The translations under genes and the position numbers were made by a program. The notes under the pieces were generated by a model that saw nothing but the letters and a program-made list of their open reading frames with translations, was not told where the DNA came from and made no database searches. A stretch of DNA of 52,264 nucleotides, taken from positions 1-52,264 of the forward strand of contig NZ_JYLL01000039.1 of NCBI RefSeq assembly GCF_001439695.1, given 5' to 3'. The stretch comes from Pseudomonas veronii. GTDB taxonomy: Bacteria; Pseudomonadota; Gammaproteobacteria; Pseudomonadales; Pseudomonadaceae. Below are positions 32,787-41,882 of the stretch, one piece after another. How positions within the stretch are numbered: the first letter of the stretch is position 1; the number at the start of each line of letters is the position of its first letter.

Positions 32787-33452
32787 ATGCGGATACTGCT
32801 GGTCGAAGACGACCCCATGATTGGCGATGCGATCCAGCGTGCGCTCAGCGACGCAAGCTACGCCGCCGACTGGGTCAAGAACGGCCTCACGGCCCTGGCT
32901 GCCCTCGACACCCACTCCTACGACCTGGTGCTGTTGGACCTCGGCCTGCCCGGCAAGGACGGCCTGCAAGTGCTGGACATCATCCGCGCCGGCAACAACC
33001 CGGTGCCGCTGCTGATCATCACCGCCCGTGACAGCCTCGATGACCGCCTGCGCGGCCTCGATGGCGGTGCCGACGACTACGTACTCAAGCCTTTCGACAT
33101 GCCCGAACTGCTCGCCCGCATGCGCGCCGTGCTGCGCCGCAAAGGCGGCAGCGCCTCGTCGTTGCTCGGCAACGGCGTGGTATCGCTGGACCTGCTCTCC
33201 AAAGAAGCCAGCACCGAAGCGCTGCATGGCGTGGCCCTTTCCAGCCGTGAATTTGCGCTGTTGCAGGCGTTGCTGATCCGACCGGGAGCCATCCTGTCGC
33301 GCAGCGAATTGGAAGACCGTCTGTACGGCTGGGGCAATGAGGTCGAAAGCAACGCCATCGAGTTCTTGATTCACGCCTTGCGGCGCAAGTTGGGAAGTCA
33401 CGTGATCAAGAACGTCAGGGGCATGGGATGGATGGTTTCAAAAAACGTTTGA
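32787..33452 (+). CDS. Response regulator, OmpR/PmrA (QseB) type
   Basis: A 221-residue regulator. The receiver domain (1-115) has Asp51 in DLVLLDLGLPG as the phosphorylation site and Lys101 in DDYVLKPF. The C-terminal winged helix (about 125-220) ends VIKNVRGMGWMVSKNV. It overlaps the sensor kinase gene by 25 bases. Its partners upstream, the COG4705 membrane protein and lipoprotein, are the likely targets. The signal may be a metal or a membrane stress, as for PmrAB and QseBC, but that is inference from family only. Confidence 0.9.
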   Translation: MRILLVEDDPMIGDAIQRALSDASYAADWVKNGLTALAALDTHSYDLVLLDLGLPGKDGLQVLDIIRAGNNPVPLLIITARDSLDDRLRGLDGGADDYVLKPFDMPELLARMRAVLRRKGGSASSLLGNGVVSLDLLSKEASTEALHGVALSSREFALLQALLIRPGAILSRSELEDRLYGWGNEVESNAIEFLIHALRRKLGSHVIKNVRGMGWMVSKNV

Positions 33453-34771
33453 GTGAGTCGGTGCAACTGCGCCTGTCGGTGACGCTGTCCCTGGCGATTC
33501 TGTTGGTGGCGCTGCTGGCCAGTGTATTTGCCTTCGTCTCGGCGTTCGAGGAAGCCCACGAACAACAGGACGCCACCTTGCGCCAGGTGGCCATGCTGTT
33601 CGACCGCCAGCAGATGACGCTGCACTACCCCCAGGGCCAGGCCATTGACGACGATGAAGAATCGCGGGTGATCATCCAGCACCTGGGTGATGGCCGCCAC
33701 GCCACGGGCAACAACGACGAGGCGTTGCCACTGCCGTTTCCCACCACGCTCGCCGATGGCCTCGCCACGGTTGAAGTGGCCGGCGAAGCCTTTCGTGTGC
33801 TGGTGCACACCACCTCCCACGGCGAGCGCATTGCCGTGGCCCAGGAACAGGACGTCCGCGACAAGGACGCCCGCGAAAGCGCCTGGCGCAGCCTGTTGCC
33901 GTTCCTGATCCTGTTCCCCGTGCTGTTACTGGTGGTGGGCGACTTGGTGCGCAAACTGTTTCGTCCCATCGGCATGCTGGCCGCCGAAATCGACCAGCGC
34001 GCCGAACAAGAACTGCACCCGATTGATGAGCAGCACCTGCCGACGGAAGTGCGTCCGTTCGTGGTCGCCATCAATCGACTGTTGGCCCGCGTTGGCCAGT
34101 CCATGGACAGCCAGCGCCGCTTTGTAGCCGATGCCGCCCATGAGCTGCGCTCGCCGATGACCGCCTTGTCCCTGCAAGCGGAACGCCTTGCGGACACTGA
34201 CTTGTCACCCGCCAGCCGCGAGCGTTTTTTGCCGTTATCCCGGGGCATCGAGCGCGGCCGCAAACTCATCGACCAACTGTTGGCGCTGGCGGCGGCACAG
34301 TCGCCGTCAGTGCGGGTACAGGGCCCTCTCTCGGTGCATGGCATCTATCGACAGGTACTCGAAGACTTATTGCCCCTGGCCGAGCGCAAGCAGATCGATA
34401 TCGGTGTCGACAGCACCGAGGACGTACAGGTGGTGTTCAACGCGCTGGACCTGTTCACCCTGGTCAAGAACCTGGTGGACAACGCGATTCGCTACACCCC
34501 GCAGGGCGGGCGGATCGATCTGTCAGTGGGGTGGGTAGAAGGCGCCGTACTGCTGCAAGTCAAAGACACCGGCCCCGGCATTGCCGTGAAGGAACAGGCA
34601 CGGGTGTTCGACGCGTTTTATCGCAGCCTGGGTTCGGAAGAAGCCGGTTCCGGATTGGGGTTGTCGATCGTCAAGGCGATCAGCGAGCGCACCGGTTGCC
34701 GTGTGCAGTTGGCATTCAGCGATACGCTGGCGCAACGGGGGTTGTGCGTCAGCGTCTGGATCGCTCAATGA
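33428..34771 (+). CDS. Sensor histidine kinase, QseC/PmrB-like
   Basis: A 447-residue membrane kinase. Helix 1 (about 17-39, VTLSLAILLVALLASVFAFVSAF), a periplasmic sensor of about 120 residues, helix 2 (about 158-178, LLPFLILFPVLLLVVGDLV), HAMP, then the H-box FVADAAHELRSPMTAL (His about 238), N-box LVKNLVDNAIRYTP, and G-boxes DTGPGIA and GSGLGLSIVKAI. The start overlaps the response regulator gene. It ends before a strong bidirectional hairpin. Confidence 0.9.
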   Translation: MDGFKKRLSESVQLRLSVTLSLAILLVALLASVFAFVSAFEEAHEQQDATLRQVAMLFDRQQMTLHYPQGQAIDDDEESRVIIQHLGDGRHATGNNDEALPLPFPTTLADGLATVEVAGEAFRVLVHTTSHGERIAVAQEQDVRDKDARESAWRSLLPFLILFPVLLLVVGDLVRKLFRPIGMLAAEIDQRAEQELHPIDEQHLPTEVRPFVVAINRLLARVGQSMDSQRRFVADAAHELRSPMTALSLQAERLADTDLSPASRERFLPLSRGIERGRKLIDQLLALAAAQSPSVRVQGPLSVHGIYRQVLEDLLPLAERKQIDIGVDSTEDVQVVFNALDLFTLVKNLVDNAIRYTPQGGRIDLSVGWVEGAVLLQVKDTGPGIAVKEQARVFDAFYRSLGSEEAGSGLGLSIVKAISERTGCRVQLAFSDTLAQRGLCVSVWIAQ

Positions 34772-34780
34772 GTTGTCCAT

Positions 34781-34818
34781 TGCCCCGACAACCACTCGGG
34801 CGAATGGTTGTCGGGGCA
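34781..34818. terminator. Bidirectional hairpin between the kinase gene and mmsA
   Basis: TGCCCCGACAACCA and TGGTTGTCGGGGCA form a perfect 14-bp stem with a 10-base loop. It sits between convergent genes. No long T run follows on either side. Confidence 0.7.
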
Positions 34819-34822
34819 GTGC

Positions 34823-36322
34823 TTACTTCGACACCGGCATCGCAAACTCCGCACCTTGCTCAATGCTCTCCGACCAACGCTGCATGATCGACTTCTGCTT
34901 GGTGTAGAAGCGCACCCCCTCGGTGCCGTAGGCATGCATATCGCCGAACAGGCTCTTCTTCCAGCCGCCAAAGCCGTGCCAGGCCATCGGCACCGGGATC
35001 GGTACGTTGATGCCGACCATGCCCACTTCGATACGCCGTGCGAATTCGCGGGCGATGTTGCCGTCGCGGGTGAAGCAGCTGACGCCGTTGCCGAATTCGT
35101 GGTCGTTGACCAGTTTCACCGCTTCGGCAAAATCATTCACGCGCACGCAGGCCAGCACTGGGCCGAAGATTTCTTCGCGGTAGATGCTCATCTCTTGAGT
35201 CACATGGTCGAACAAGGTCGCGCCGAGCCAGAAGCCGTTTTCCAGGCCGGGTTCGGTCGGCACGTAATCGCGGCCGTCGAGCAGCAGCTGCGCGCCGGCC
35301 TGGACGCCTTGTTCGATATAGCCGCTGATGCGTTCCAGTGCGGCGCGCGAGACGATCGGGCCCATTTCGGCCTTGAGGTCGCGGCCGTCGGTGATGCGCA
35401 ATGTCTTGGCCCGCTCGGTCAGGGCGGCGATGACTTTGTCACCGACATCGCCCACCAGCACCGCCACCGAGATCGCCATGCAGCGTTCGCCAGCGCTGCC
35501 GTAGGCCGCGCCCATCAGTGCGTCGACGGTGCGTTCGATGTCGGCGTCGGGCATCACCACCATGTGGTTTTTCGCGCCGCCCAGGCCTTGGACGCGCTTG
35601 CCGTGGCGTGCGCCGGTTTCATAGATGTATTGGGCGATCGGCGTCGAGCCGACAAAGCTCACGGCCTTGACGTCCGGGTGTTCGATCAGCGCGTCCACCG
35701 CTTCCTTGTCGCCCTGCACCACGTTGAACACGCCTTTGGGCAAACCGGCTTCACGCAAAAGCTCAGCCATGAACAGCGCGGCGCTCGGGTCGGTCGGGCT
35801 GGGCTTGAGGATGAAGGTGTTGCCCGCCGCGATGGCGATCGGGTACATCCACATCGGCACCATCACCGGGAAGTTGAACGGCGTGACGCCAGCGACCACG
35901 CCCAGGGGCTGGCGCATCGTCCAGTTGTCCATGCCTCGCGAGACCTGGTCGGAGTGTTCGCCCTTGAGCAGGTTGGGAATGCCGCAGGCGAATTCGAGGA
36001 TGTCGATGCCACGGTCGACTTCGCCCTGGGCATCGGTAAACACCTTGCCGTGTTCGGCGACGATGATGCGCGCCAGGTCGTCCTTGCGTGCGCGCAGCAG
36101 GTGCAGGTATTCGAACAATACGCGGGCGCGGCGGATCGGCGGGGTATCGGCCCAACTGGCGAAGGCGGCTTGGGCAGCGGCGACGGCTTCGCCGACGGTC
36201 TGGCGGCTGGCCAGGGCGACGCGCCCGGTCACGGCGCCGGTGGCCGGATTGTAGACGTCCTGATAGCGATCATCGCGGCTCACGCGCTGGTCGTTGATGT
36301 AGTGCTCGATGGTGCTGGTCAT
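34823..36322 (-). CDS. mmsA: Methylmalonate-semialdehyde dehydrogenase (CoA-acylating)
   Basis: An NAD- and CoA-dependent aldehyde dehydrogenase of 499 residues, the normal length for the family. It turns methylmalonate (or malonate) semialdehyde into propionyl- (or acetyl-) CoA in valine, beta-alanine or inositol breakdown. Motifs: GVTPFNFPVMVPMWMYPIAIA, SFVGSTPIAQYIYE, the catalytic Cys in GSAGERCMAISVAV, and EEIFGPVLACVR. I chose ATG 36322; 49 upstream codons are open but overlap the promoter. No mmsB or aminotransferase gene adjoins it, so its pathway here is open. A LysR gene is divergent. Confidence 0.9.
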   Translation of the reverse strand: MTSTIEHYINDQRVSRDDRYQDVYNPATGAVTGRVALASRQTVGEAVAAAQAAFASWADTPPIRRARVLFEYLHLLRARKDDLARIIVAEHGKVFTDAQGEVDRGIDILEFACGIPNLLKGEHSDQVSRGMDNWTMRQPLGVVAGVTPFNFPVMVPMWMYPIAIAAGNTFILKPSPTDPSAALFMAELLREAGLPKGVFNVVQGDKEAVDALIEHPDVKAVSFVGSTPIAQYIYETGARHGKRVQGLGGAKNHMVVMPDADIERTVDALMGAAYGSAGERCMAISVAVLVGDVGDKVIAALTERAKTLRITDGRDLKAEMGPIVSRAALERISGYIEQGVQAGAQLLLDGRDYVPTEPGLENGFWLGATLFDHVTQEMSIYREEIFGPVLACVRVNDFAEAVKLVNDHEFGNGVSCFTRDGNIAREFARRIEVGMVGINVPIPVPMAWHGFGGWKKSLFGDMHAYGTEGVRFYTKQKSIMQRWSESIEQGAEFAMPVSK

Positions 36323-36431
36323 GGCAGTAGGTCCCAGGTGGGTAGCGTTGGGACACACGATAGGCTTTCGATTTGTTCCGAACCAGAGCAGAATCCAGAA
36401 CTTATTGTCCTTATAGGCGAACAATAATCTC

Positions 36432-37370
36432 ATGGAAAAGTCTGAGATCGAAGGGCTGTGGACCCACATTCACTGGCTCTCGGTGCTGGAAGAACACGGC
36501 ACCTACACCGCCGCCGCGGCGCGCCTGGGGGTGAGCAAGTCGGCGGTCAGCCAGCGCATCAGCGACCTGGAAAAAGCCACCGGCACGCGCCTGGTCACCC
36601 GCACCACCCGTAGCGTGCGCCTGACCGACGCCGGGCAGTCACTGACGCGGGACGTGCGCAGCGCCTACGAACAGATCGCCCGCAGTTTTTCTTCGGTGCG
36701 CGACGCCGCCGGGGAAATCCGCGGCCTGGTGCGCTTGACCGCGCCGGTCGCGTTCGCCCGGCAGCAACTGGTGCCGCACCTGTCGGCCTTCCTGCAACTG
36801 TACCCGCAGGTGCGGGTCCAGTTGGAGGTGTCGGATGCCTTGAGTTCACTGGCCGCCGAAGGCTACGACCTGGCGGTGCGCCACGGTTTTCAGGTGCCGG
36901 AAACCCACGTCGCATGGAAGCTGTGCGACACCACCTCGGTGCTGGTCGCCACCCGCGACTACCTGCAACGCCACGGCGAACCGCGCACCCCCGGCGAGCT
37001 CAGCGCGCATAACTGCCTCTACTACCCGCGCGGCACCGAGCAGCCCGCCTGGACCTTCGAGCGCGGCGGCAAAACCCTCGAACGGGTCACCGTGCCGATC
37101 GCCGGGAGCTTCTCGACCAACAACAGCGAAGCCTTGCGCGACTCGGCGCTCAATCACCTGGGCATCGCCCTGCTCCCGGATTTCAGCGCCCATGCGGCGC
37201 TGGCCGGCGGCACGCTGGTGCAGGTGCTCAAGGGCTGGACGCTCAAGGGCGCGTTTGCCGATGAGATTTACTTGATACGGCCCTACTCGCCCCATGTACC
37301 CAAGTCCGTAAGTGCATTGGTGGGTTATCTGAAGGAAAAACTCTCCGGAGGCTTTCGTGTCACAGGTTGA
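36432..37370 (+). CDS. LysR-family regulator divergent from mmsA
   Basis: A 312-residue regulator. Winged helix at about 10-70 (LSVLEEHGTYTAAAARLGVSKSAVSQRISDLEKATGTRLVTRTTRSVRLTDAG) and an effector-binding domain (about 95-300, GLVRLTAPVAFARQQLVPHLSAFLQLYPQVRVQLEVSD). It is of the CrgA-like type, which often represses a divergent oxidoreductase gene. The 109-bp gap to mmsA is AT-rich near 36370-36430 and should hold both promoters. It probably regulates mmsA. Its stop is 5 bp from the stop of the convergent protease gene. Confidence 0.88.
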   Translation: MEKSEIEGLWTHIHWLSVLEEHGTYTAAAARLGVSKSAVSQRISDLEKATGTRLVTRTTRSVRLTDAGQSLTRDVRSAYEQIARSFSSVRDAAGEIRGLVRLTAPVAFARQQLVPHLSAFLQLYPQVRVQLEVSDALSSLAAEGYDLAVRHGFQVPETHVAWKLCDTTSVLVATRDYLQRHGEPRTPGELSAHNCLYYPRGTEQPAWTFERGGKTLERVTVPIAGSFSTNNSEALRDSALNHLGIALLPDFSAHAALAGGTLVQVLKGWTLKGAFADEIYLIRPYSPHVPKSVSALVGYLKEKLSGGFRVTG

Positions 37371-37375
37371 CCGCC

Positions 37376-38887
37376 TCATCGCTGAGACGCTGCCGGCTGG
37401 CGCGTTTGGGTGGGCGGCAGGTAGGCGGATCGCTCGATCACATCCGTGCGTACCGCCGAAGGTTGCCCCGCCGGGTTACGCGCAAAGCTGCACAGGGTGA
37501 CGGGCAGTTGCGAGAGCGGGTAACTCGTTCCGCCCGTGGCGAGGATGTAGCGGACGTCGTCATTGTCACGGCAGGCAGCTTCCGCCGAGGTGTCCACATA
37601 GAAGTAATGGTGGCTGAAGACGGTTTGCGGGTCGTCCCAGTTGACGCTGTAGTTCAGGCCGATGCGCGGGACCGGCGCCGGGTCGGTCAAGAACACCGAG
37701 TGGGTGAACGCATTGTGCAGCAAGGCCGGCGTCAACGGCTCGTCGGGGGTTTGAACGCCGATGATGCACAGCACATACGCCCCCAGCGCCGGGCCGATGG
37801 CCTGATTGATGTAGCCCTGGGTTGACGCAATGGCACGTTGATAACCATTGGGCAGCCTGCATTCATTGACGTTGCGCACAGCCTTGAAGCGATAGAACGG
37901 GTCCTGGATCGAGAACCTGATGTTCCAGGTGGGCTGCACACTCTGCCCGAATTCGCCCAGTTGCATATGCACATAGGGGTTGAGCTTCCAGGGTTCCTCA
38001 AGGTGGATATCGACGGCTTTGAGCTGGCAAGCAGGCGTATCGTTCGAGAATTGGCCCTCGACAAAACAACGGTGCAGGTCGTTGGCGGGATAGCTGTAGT
38101 TGAACTTGGCCGCTTCACACGCCGAGACGTTCTGGCAGTTGTTGAGGATGTCTTTTTTAATGACCGCCGCGACTTTGCTGACAATGCCGGTGACTTCATT
38201 GGTATGCCGGTCCAGCATCGGGCTGCCGGAACTGCCGTACTGCAGGTCATTGCAGCGGTTTTTCAGGGCACCGGAAAACACCCCGGGATGCTCGACAAAG
38301 CTGTTGGTCGCGGTTTCCTTGCAGGCACTCATACGCAAGCCCTTCTGGCGAAACCCGCTCGGCGAACCGACATTCACGACCTCACGTTCCCCGGTACTTT
38401 GATGGGTGGCGAGCTTGAGCGGCATGATGCCGTCGGTGATCAGCCCGGCAAGTGAGGTATCCAGTTCGAGCACTGCCAGATCAGTGCCGACCATGCTGGT
38501 CCAGTGCGCCGTTTTAATGCGAAACGTGCGCTGTTGCGCCGGCGTGTCGTGGAAATAATTGAACGTGATGCTCGCCTCGATGGCTTGGTTGACATGGGCC
38601 GTGCCGAAGCTGAAGTACACGCAATGCCCACTGGTCAAGACATACGCCGGGCCGACGGCCTTGCTCTGGCGGTTGCGGGTGTCCAGCAGCACCGCGTTGC
38701 AGGTTTGGCCGATCGCATTTTTCAACAAACCGATACCGGACCACAGCGCGTAACGCTGGTCGTGGTTCTGCAGCGCCAGGGAGGCGCTGTCATCGTTCAG
38801 TCCCTCGGCCAGGTCTCTGGCGTGGGTGTGGCCGGTAAGGCAAGGCAACAGCAGTAACACGAGGGGGAAGATGCAGCGGGTCAGCAT
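37376..38887 (-). CDS. Secreted trypsin-like serine protease
   Basis: A 503-residue exported protein. Signal peptide MLTRCIFPLVLLLLPCLTGHTHA (about 1-23). The catalytic triad is visible in order: His in YVLTSGHCVYF, Asp in MVGTDLAVLEL and Ser in YGSSGSPML. The C-terminal 250 residues are cysteine-rich and do not match a domain I recognise (PACQLKAVDIHLEEPW; AYVLCIIGVQTPDEP). ATG 38887 is preferred; an in-frame start seven codons upstream is less likely. It could be a periplasmic or extracellular enzyme. No partner gene is near. Confidence 0.8.
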   Translation of the reverse strand: MLTRCIFPLVLLLLPCLTGHTHARDLAEGLNDDSASLALQNHDQRYALWSGIGLLKNAIGQTCNAVLLDTRNRQSKAVGPAYVLTSGHCVYFSFGTAHVNQAIEASITFNYFHDTPAQQRTFRIKTAHWTSMVGTDLAVLELDTSLAGLITDGIMPLKLATHQSTGEREVVNVGSPSGFRQKGLRMSACKETATNSFVEHPGVFSGALKNRCNDLQYGSSGSPMLDRHTNEVTGIVSKVAAVIKKDILNNCQNVSACEAAKFNYSYPANDLHRCFVEGQFSNDTPACQLKAVDIHLEEPWKLNPYVHMQLGEFGQSVQPTWNIRFSIQDPFYRFKAVRNVNECRLPNGYQRAIASTQGYINQAIGPALGAYVLCIIGVQTPDEPLTPALLHNAFTHSVFLTDPAPVPRIGLNYSVNWDDPQTVFSHHYFYVDTSAEAACRDNDDVRYILATGGTSYPLSQLPVTLCSFARNPAGQPSAVRTDVIERSAYLPPTQTRQPAASQR

Positions 38888-39023
38888 GGTCGAACGTCCG
38901 GGTGGCAACAGGGGTGGTGCCGAAACGTACTTGAGGCGTGGCGAACAGGTGACCTACATAGATGTGGGGGCTGCCGGCTTGAGCGCATTTTTTTCGCCGG
39001 GATATTGCTCGCAACGACTAAAA

Positions 39024-39036
39024 GTCCATAATGGAC
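39024..39036. promoter_or_regulatory. Candidate DauR operator upstream of dauB
   Basis: GTCCATAATGGAC is a perfect 13-bp palindrome, 25 bp before the dauB start and flanked by A/T-rich bases. An almost identical site lies upstream of the binding-protein gene at 42659. The likely ligand-responsive regulator is DauR. Confidence 0.65.
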
Positions 39037-39061
39037 AAATTAGTTTACAGCGGAGTTCCCC

Positions 39062-40009
39062 ATGTCCAGCACGCCCCATGTCATCCAGCAGGCCCAAGCG
39101 CGCGAGTTACTCGCTCAGATCGACGTGCCCCAGATCCTGCACAAGCTGTTCCGCGACCTCGCCGCCGGGCTGGCGGTGCAACCGGCGCAACAGTTAGTGG
39201 CGTTTCCGAAGGGCGCCGGCGACTTCATCAACTACCTGGGCGTGCTGGCCGAGGACGGCGTGTACGGGGTCAAGACTTCGCCGTACATCGTAGGGGAGCA
39301 AGGGCCATTGGTGACGGCCTGGACGCTGTTGATGTCGATGCACAACGGCCAACCGTTGCTGCTGTGCGATGCCCATGAACTGACCACCGCACGCACCGCC
39401 GCCACCACGGCCCTCGCGGTGGACGCCCTGGCGCCATTGGCCGCCCGGCGCCTGGCGATCATCGGCAGCGGCAAGGTCGCCCAGGCGCACTTGCGCTACG
39501 TGCAAAACCTGCGGGACTGGCAGCACATCAGCCTGTTTTCACCGAGCCTGGCCAGCGCCAGCCCCGCCACCCTCGCGCAGCTCACCGGCCTCGACCCGCG
39601 CCTGAGCATCGCTGACAGCTGCGCGGCGGCCGTGGCGGATGCCGACGTGATCATGCTGTGTACCTCGTCGGCCGGCCCGGTGCTCGACCCGGCGCACCTG
39701 AGCAAACCGGCGCTGATCACTTCGATCAGCACCAATGCGCCCCGCGCCCATGAAGTGCCGCCCCACAGCCTTAACGCGATGCAGGTATTCTGCGACTATC
39801 GCCAGACCACTCCGGACGCGGCCGGCGAAATGCTGATCGCCAGCGAACAGCACGGCTGGGACAAACGCGCGGTGATGGGCGACCTGCCCGAGCTACTCAG
39901 TGACATGGCACAGCGCCCGGACTACCAGCGCCCGGTGTTTTTCCGGTCCATCGGGCTGGGGCTGGAAGACATTGCGCTGGCTAACGCGCTGTACCAGCTG
40001 CAGCGCTAA
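39062..40009 (+). CDS. dauB: NAD(P)H-dependent anabolic L-arginine dehydrogenase (ornithine cyclodeaminase family)
   Basis: Reduces 2-ketoarginine with ammonia to L-arginine, the second step of D-arginine racemisation. The 315 residues have the ornithine cyclodeaminase/mu-crystallin fold. The Rossmann motif is RRLAIIGSGKVAQAHLRYVQ (about 131-150). Upstream is the substrate region GVYGVKTSPYIVGEQGPLVTAWTLLMSMHNGQPLLLCDAHELTTARTAATTALAV. GGAG lies before ATG 39062. It is followed 21 bp later by dauA. The gene order dauB-dauA-dauR matches P. aeruginosa. Confidence 0.88.
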   Translation: MSSTPHVIQQAQARELLAQIDVPQILHKLFRDLAAGLAVQPAQQLVAFPKGAGDFINYLGVLAEDGVYGVKTSPYIVGEQGPLVTAWTLLMSMHNGQPLLLCDAHELTTARTAATTALAVDALAPLAARRLAIIGSGKVAQAHLRYVQNLRDWQHISLFSPSLASASPATLAQLTGLDPRLSIADSCAAAVADADVIMLCTSSAGPVLDPAHLSKPALITSISTNAPRAHEVPPHSLNAMQVFCDYRQTTPDAAGEMLIASEQHGWDKRAVMGDLPELLSDMAQRPDYQRPVFFRSIGLGLEDIALANALYQLQR

Positions 40010-40030
40010 CCCCACCTTCAGGAGATGTTC

Positions 40031-41164
40031 ATGAGCCACGCAGACTTCATCATCATCGGCGGCGGGATTGCCGGCGCGTCCACGGGTTTCTGGCTGTCGC
40101 CCCACGGCAAGGTACTGGTGCTGGAGCGTGAGGCCCACCCCGGCTATCACTCGACCGGGCGTTCGGCCGCGCTCTACAGCGCTGCCTATGGCACCCCGCA
40201 AGTACGCGCACTGACCCTGGCCAGCCGGGCGTTTTTCGACAACCCGCCCGCCGGTTTCTGCGAACACCCGTTGCTCACGCCCCGGGGCGAGATGACTGTG
40301 GACTTCAGCGGCGACCCGGCCGAGCTGGACAAGCAATACCTCAGCGCCAAGGCCACCGTGTCGCAGGTCGAACGACTGAGTGCCGACGAAGCCTGTGCAC
40401 GCTTGCCGATCCTGCGGCGCGACAAAGTCCACGGGGCGATCTACGACCCGACCGCCAGCGACATCGACACCGACGCCCTGCACCAAGGCTACCTGCGCGG
40501 CATCCGCCGCAACCACGGCGAAGTGCGGACCGACAGCCACGTGCTGGGCCTGAGCCGCACTGCCGACGGCCTGTGGCACGTACAAACCCAGCATGAAACC
40601 TGCACCGCGCCGATCATCATTAACGCTGCCGGCGCGTGGGCCGACCATATCGGCGGGCTGGCCGGCGCCGCGTCCGTCGGCCTGCAACCCAAGCGTCGTT
40701 CGGCGTTCATCTTCGCCGGCCCCGAAGGCGTGGACAGCCACGCCTGGCCGATGCTGGTGGCCCTCGACGAAGCGTTCTACATGAAACCCGATGCCGGCAT
40801 GTTCCTCGGTTCACCGGCCAACGCCGACCCGGTGGAACCCCAGGACATCCAGCCCGAAGAACTGGACATCGCCATGGGGATCCACCAGATCGAAGAAGCC
40901 ACCACCCTGACCATCCGCCGCCCGACCCGCACCTGGGCCGGCCTGCGCAGTTTTGTCCACGACGGTGATTTGCTGTCCGGCTTCGATCCGCGGGTGGCCG
41001 GGCTGTTCTGGGTGGCGGCACAGGGCGGGTATGGCATCCAGACCTCGCCCGCGATGGGCCAGGCCAGCGCGGCCTTGGTGCGCGGCGCGGCGCTACCGGA
41101 GCCACTGACGCGGTTCGGCCTGGACGCTGGTATGCTCTCCCCCGAACGCCTGGAGCCGCATTGA
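40031..41164 (+). CDS. dauA: D-arginine dehydrogenase
   Basis: A FAD-dependent enzyme of 377 residues that oxidises D-arginine (and other basic or hydrophobic D-amino acids) to iminoarginine. The FAD motif is DFIIIGGGIAGASTGFWL (5-22), followed by GYHSTGRSAALYSAAYGTPQVRAL and the C-terminal VAAQGGYGIQTSPAMG. Tyr53 and Glu87 (PRGEMTV), which contact the substrate in the P. aeruginosa enzyme, are at the same numbers; its His48 appears to be Leu48 here. ATG 40031 fits AGGAG spacing better than ATG 40025. The stop overlaps the dauR start. Confidence 0.88.
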   Translation: MSHADFIIIGGGIAGASTGFWLSPHGKVLVLEREAHPGYHSTGRSAALYSAAYGTPQVRALTLASRAFFDNPPAGFCEHPLLTPRGEMTVDFSGDPAELDKQYLSAKATVSQVERLSADEACARLPILRRDKVHGAIYDPTASDIDTDALHQGYLRGIRRNHGEVRTDSHVLGLSRTADGLWHVQTQHETCTAPIIINAAGAWADHIGGLAGAASVGLQPKRRSAFIFAGPEGVDSHAWPMLVALDEAFYMKPDAGMFLGSPANADPVEPQDIQPEELDIAMGIHQIEEATTLTIRRPTRTWAGLRSFVHDGDLLSGFDPRVAGLFWVAAQGGYGIQTSPAMGQASAALVRGAALPEPLTRFGLDAGMLSPERLEPH

Positions 41165-41790
41165 TGAACACCGCTGAACAAGACAAGGTCCTGCAGAACT
41201 TCCGTGCGATCGCCGATGCGATCGCCACGCTGTTCTTCCCCCACGCCGAAGTGGTGCTGCACGACCTGCGCACGCAAAAGGTCGACTACATCGCCAACAA
41301 CCTGTCGAAACGGGCCATCGGTGACGATTCGGCGCTGGAAGACATGCTGAGCGACGACATCCGCGAAGTGAATATCGGCCCCTACGAAAAGCTCAACTGG
41401 GACGGTCAGAAAATCCGCAGCCTGAGCACCGTGCTGCGCGACCACAAGGGTCGCCCGCTGGCCGTGCTGTGCATCAACCTGAATATCTCGCTGTTCGAAA
41501 ACGCCAAGGCGGCGCTGGACCTGTTTCTGTCACCCAGCAAGCTGATCCCGCAACCGGACTCACTGTTTCGCGATGACTGGCAGGAACGGATCAACACTTT
41601 CTTGCACGCCTGGCTGCGCGAACGCCAGTTGAGCCTGAACCTGCTGACCCGCGACCACAAGCGCGAGCTGGTGCTGGCGCTGCACGCCGAAGGTGCGTTC
41701 AAGGGCAAGAGCGCCTCGAACTACGTGGCCAATGTGTTGGGCATGGGGCGGGCAACGGTCTACAAGCACTTGAAGGAACTGAAGGGCTGA
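41164..41790 (+). CDS. dauR: D-arginine utilisation regulator, YheO-like
   Basis: A 208-residue regulator. The N-terminal YheO/PAS-like domain (about 8-115: NFRAIADAIATLFFPHAEVVLHDL; IRSLSTVLRDHKGRPLAVLCINLNIS) may bind a basic amino acid or its keto acid. The C-terminal helix-turn-helix is ASNYVANVLGMGRATVYKHLKELKG (about 184-208). In P. aeruginosa DauR represses dauBA until D- or L-arginine is present. ATG 41164 overlaps the dauA stop (TGATG). It probably acts at the two GTCCATAATGGAC-type sites. Confidence 0.88.
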   Translation: MNTAEQDKVLQNFRAIADAIATLFFPHAEVVLHDLRTQKVDYIANNLSKRAIGDDSALEDMLSDDIREVNIGPYEKLNWDGQKIRSLSTVLRDHKGRPLAVLCINLNISLFENAKAALDLFLSPSKLIPQPDSLFRDDWQERINTFLHAWLRERQLSLNLLTRDHKRELVLALHAEGAFKGKSASNYVANVLGMGRATVYKHLKELKG

Positions 41791-41810
41791 AGCCGGCAGC
41801 CGCGATCAAA

Positions 41811-41848
41811 TGTGAGAGCGGGCTTGCCAGGGCTCGACAGCTCTCACA
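41811..41848. terminator. Hairpin between dauR and the convergent binding-protein gene
   Basis: TGTGAGAGC and GCTCTCACA form a 9-bp stem (a worn REP of the TGTGGGAG type, with GGGCTTGCC inside). It lies between convergent genes. Confidence 0.55.
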
Positions 41849-41882
41849 CTGACCTACAGCGTTTTCAAGTGCATATTCAGCA

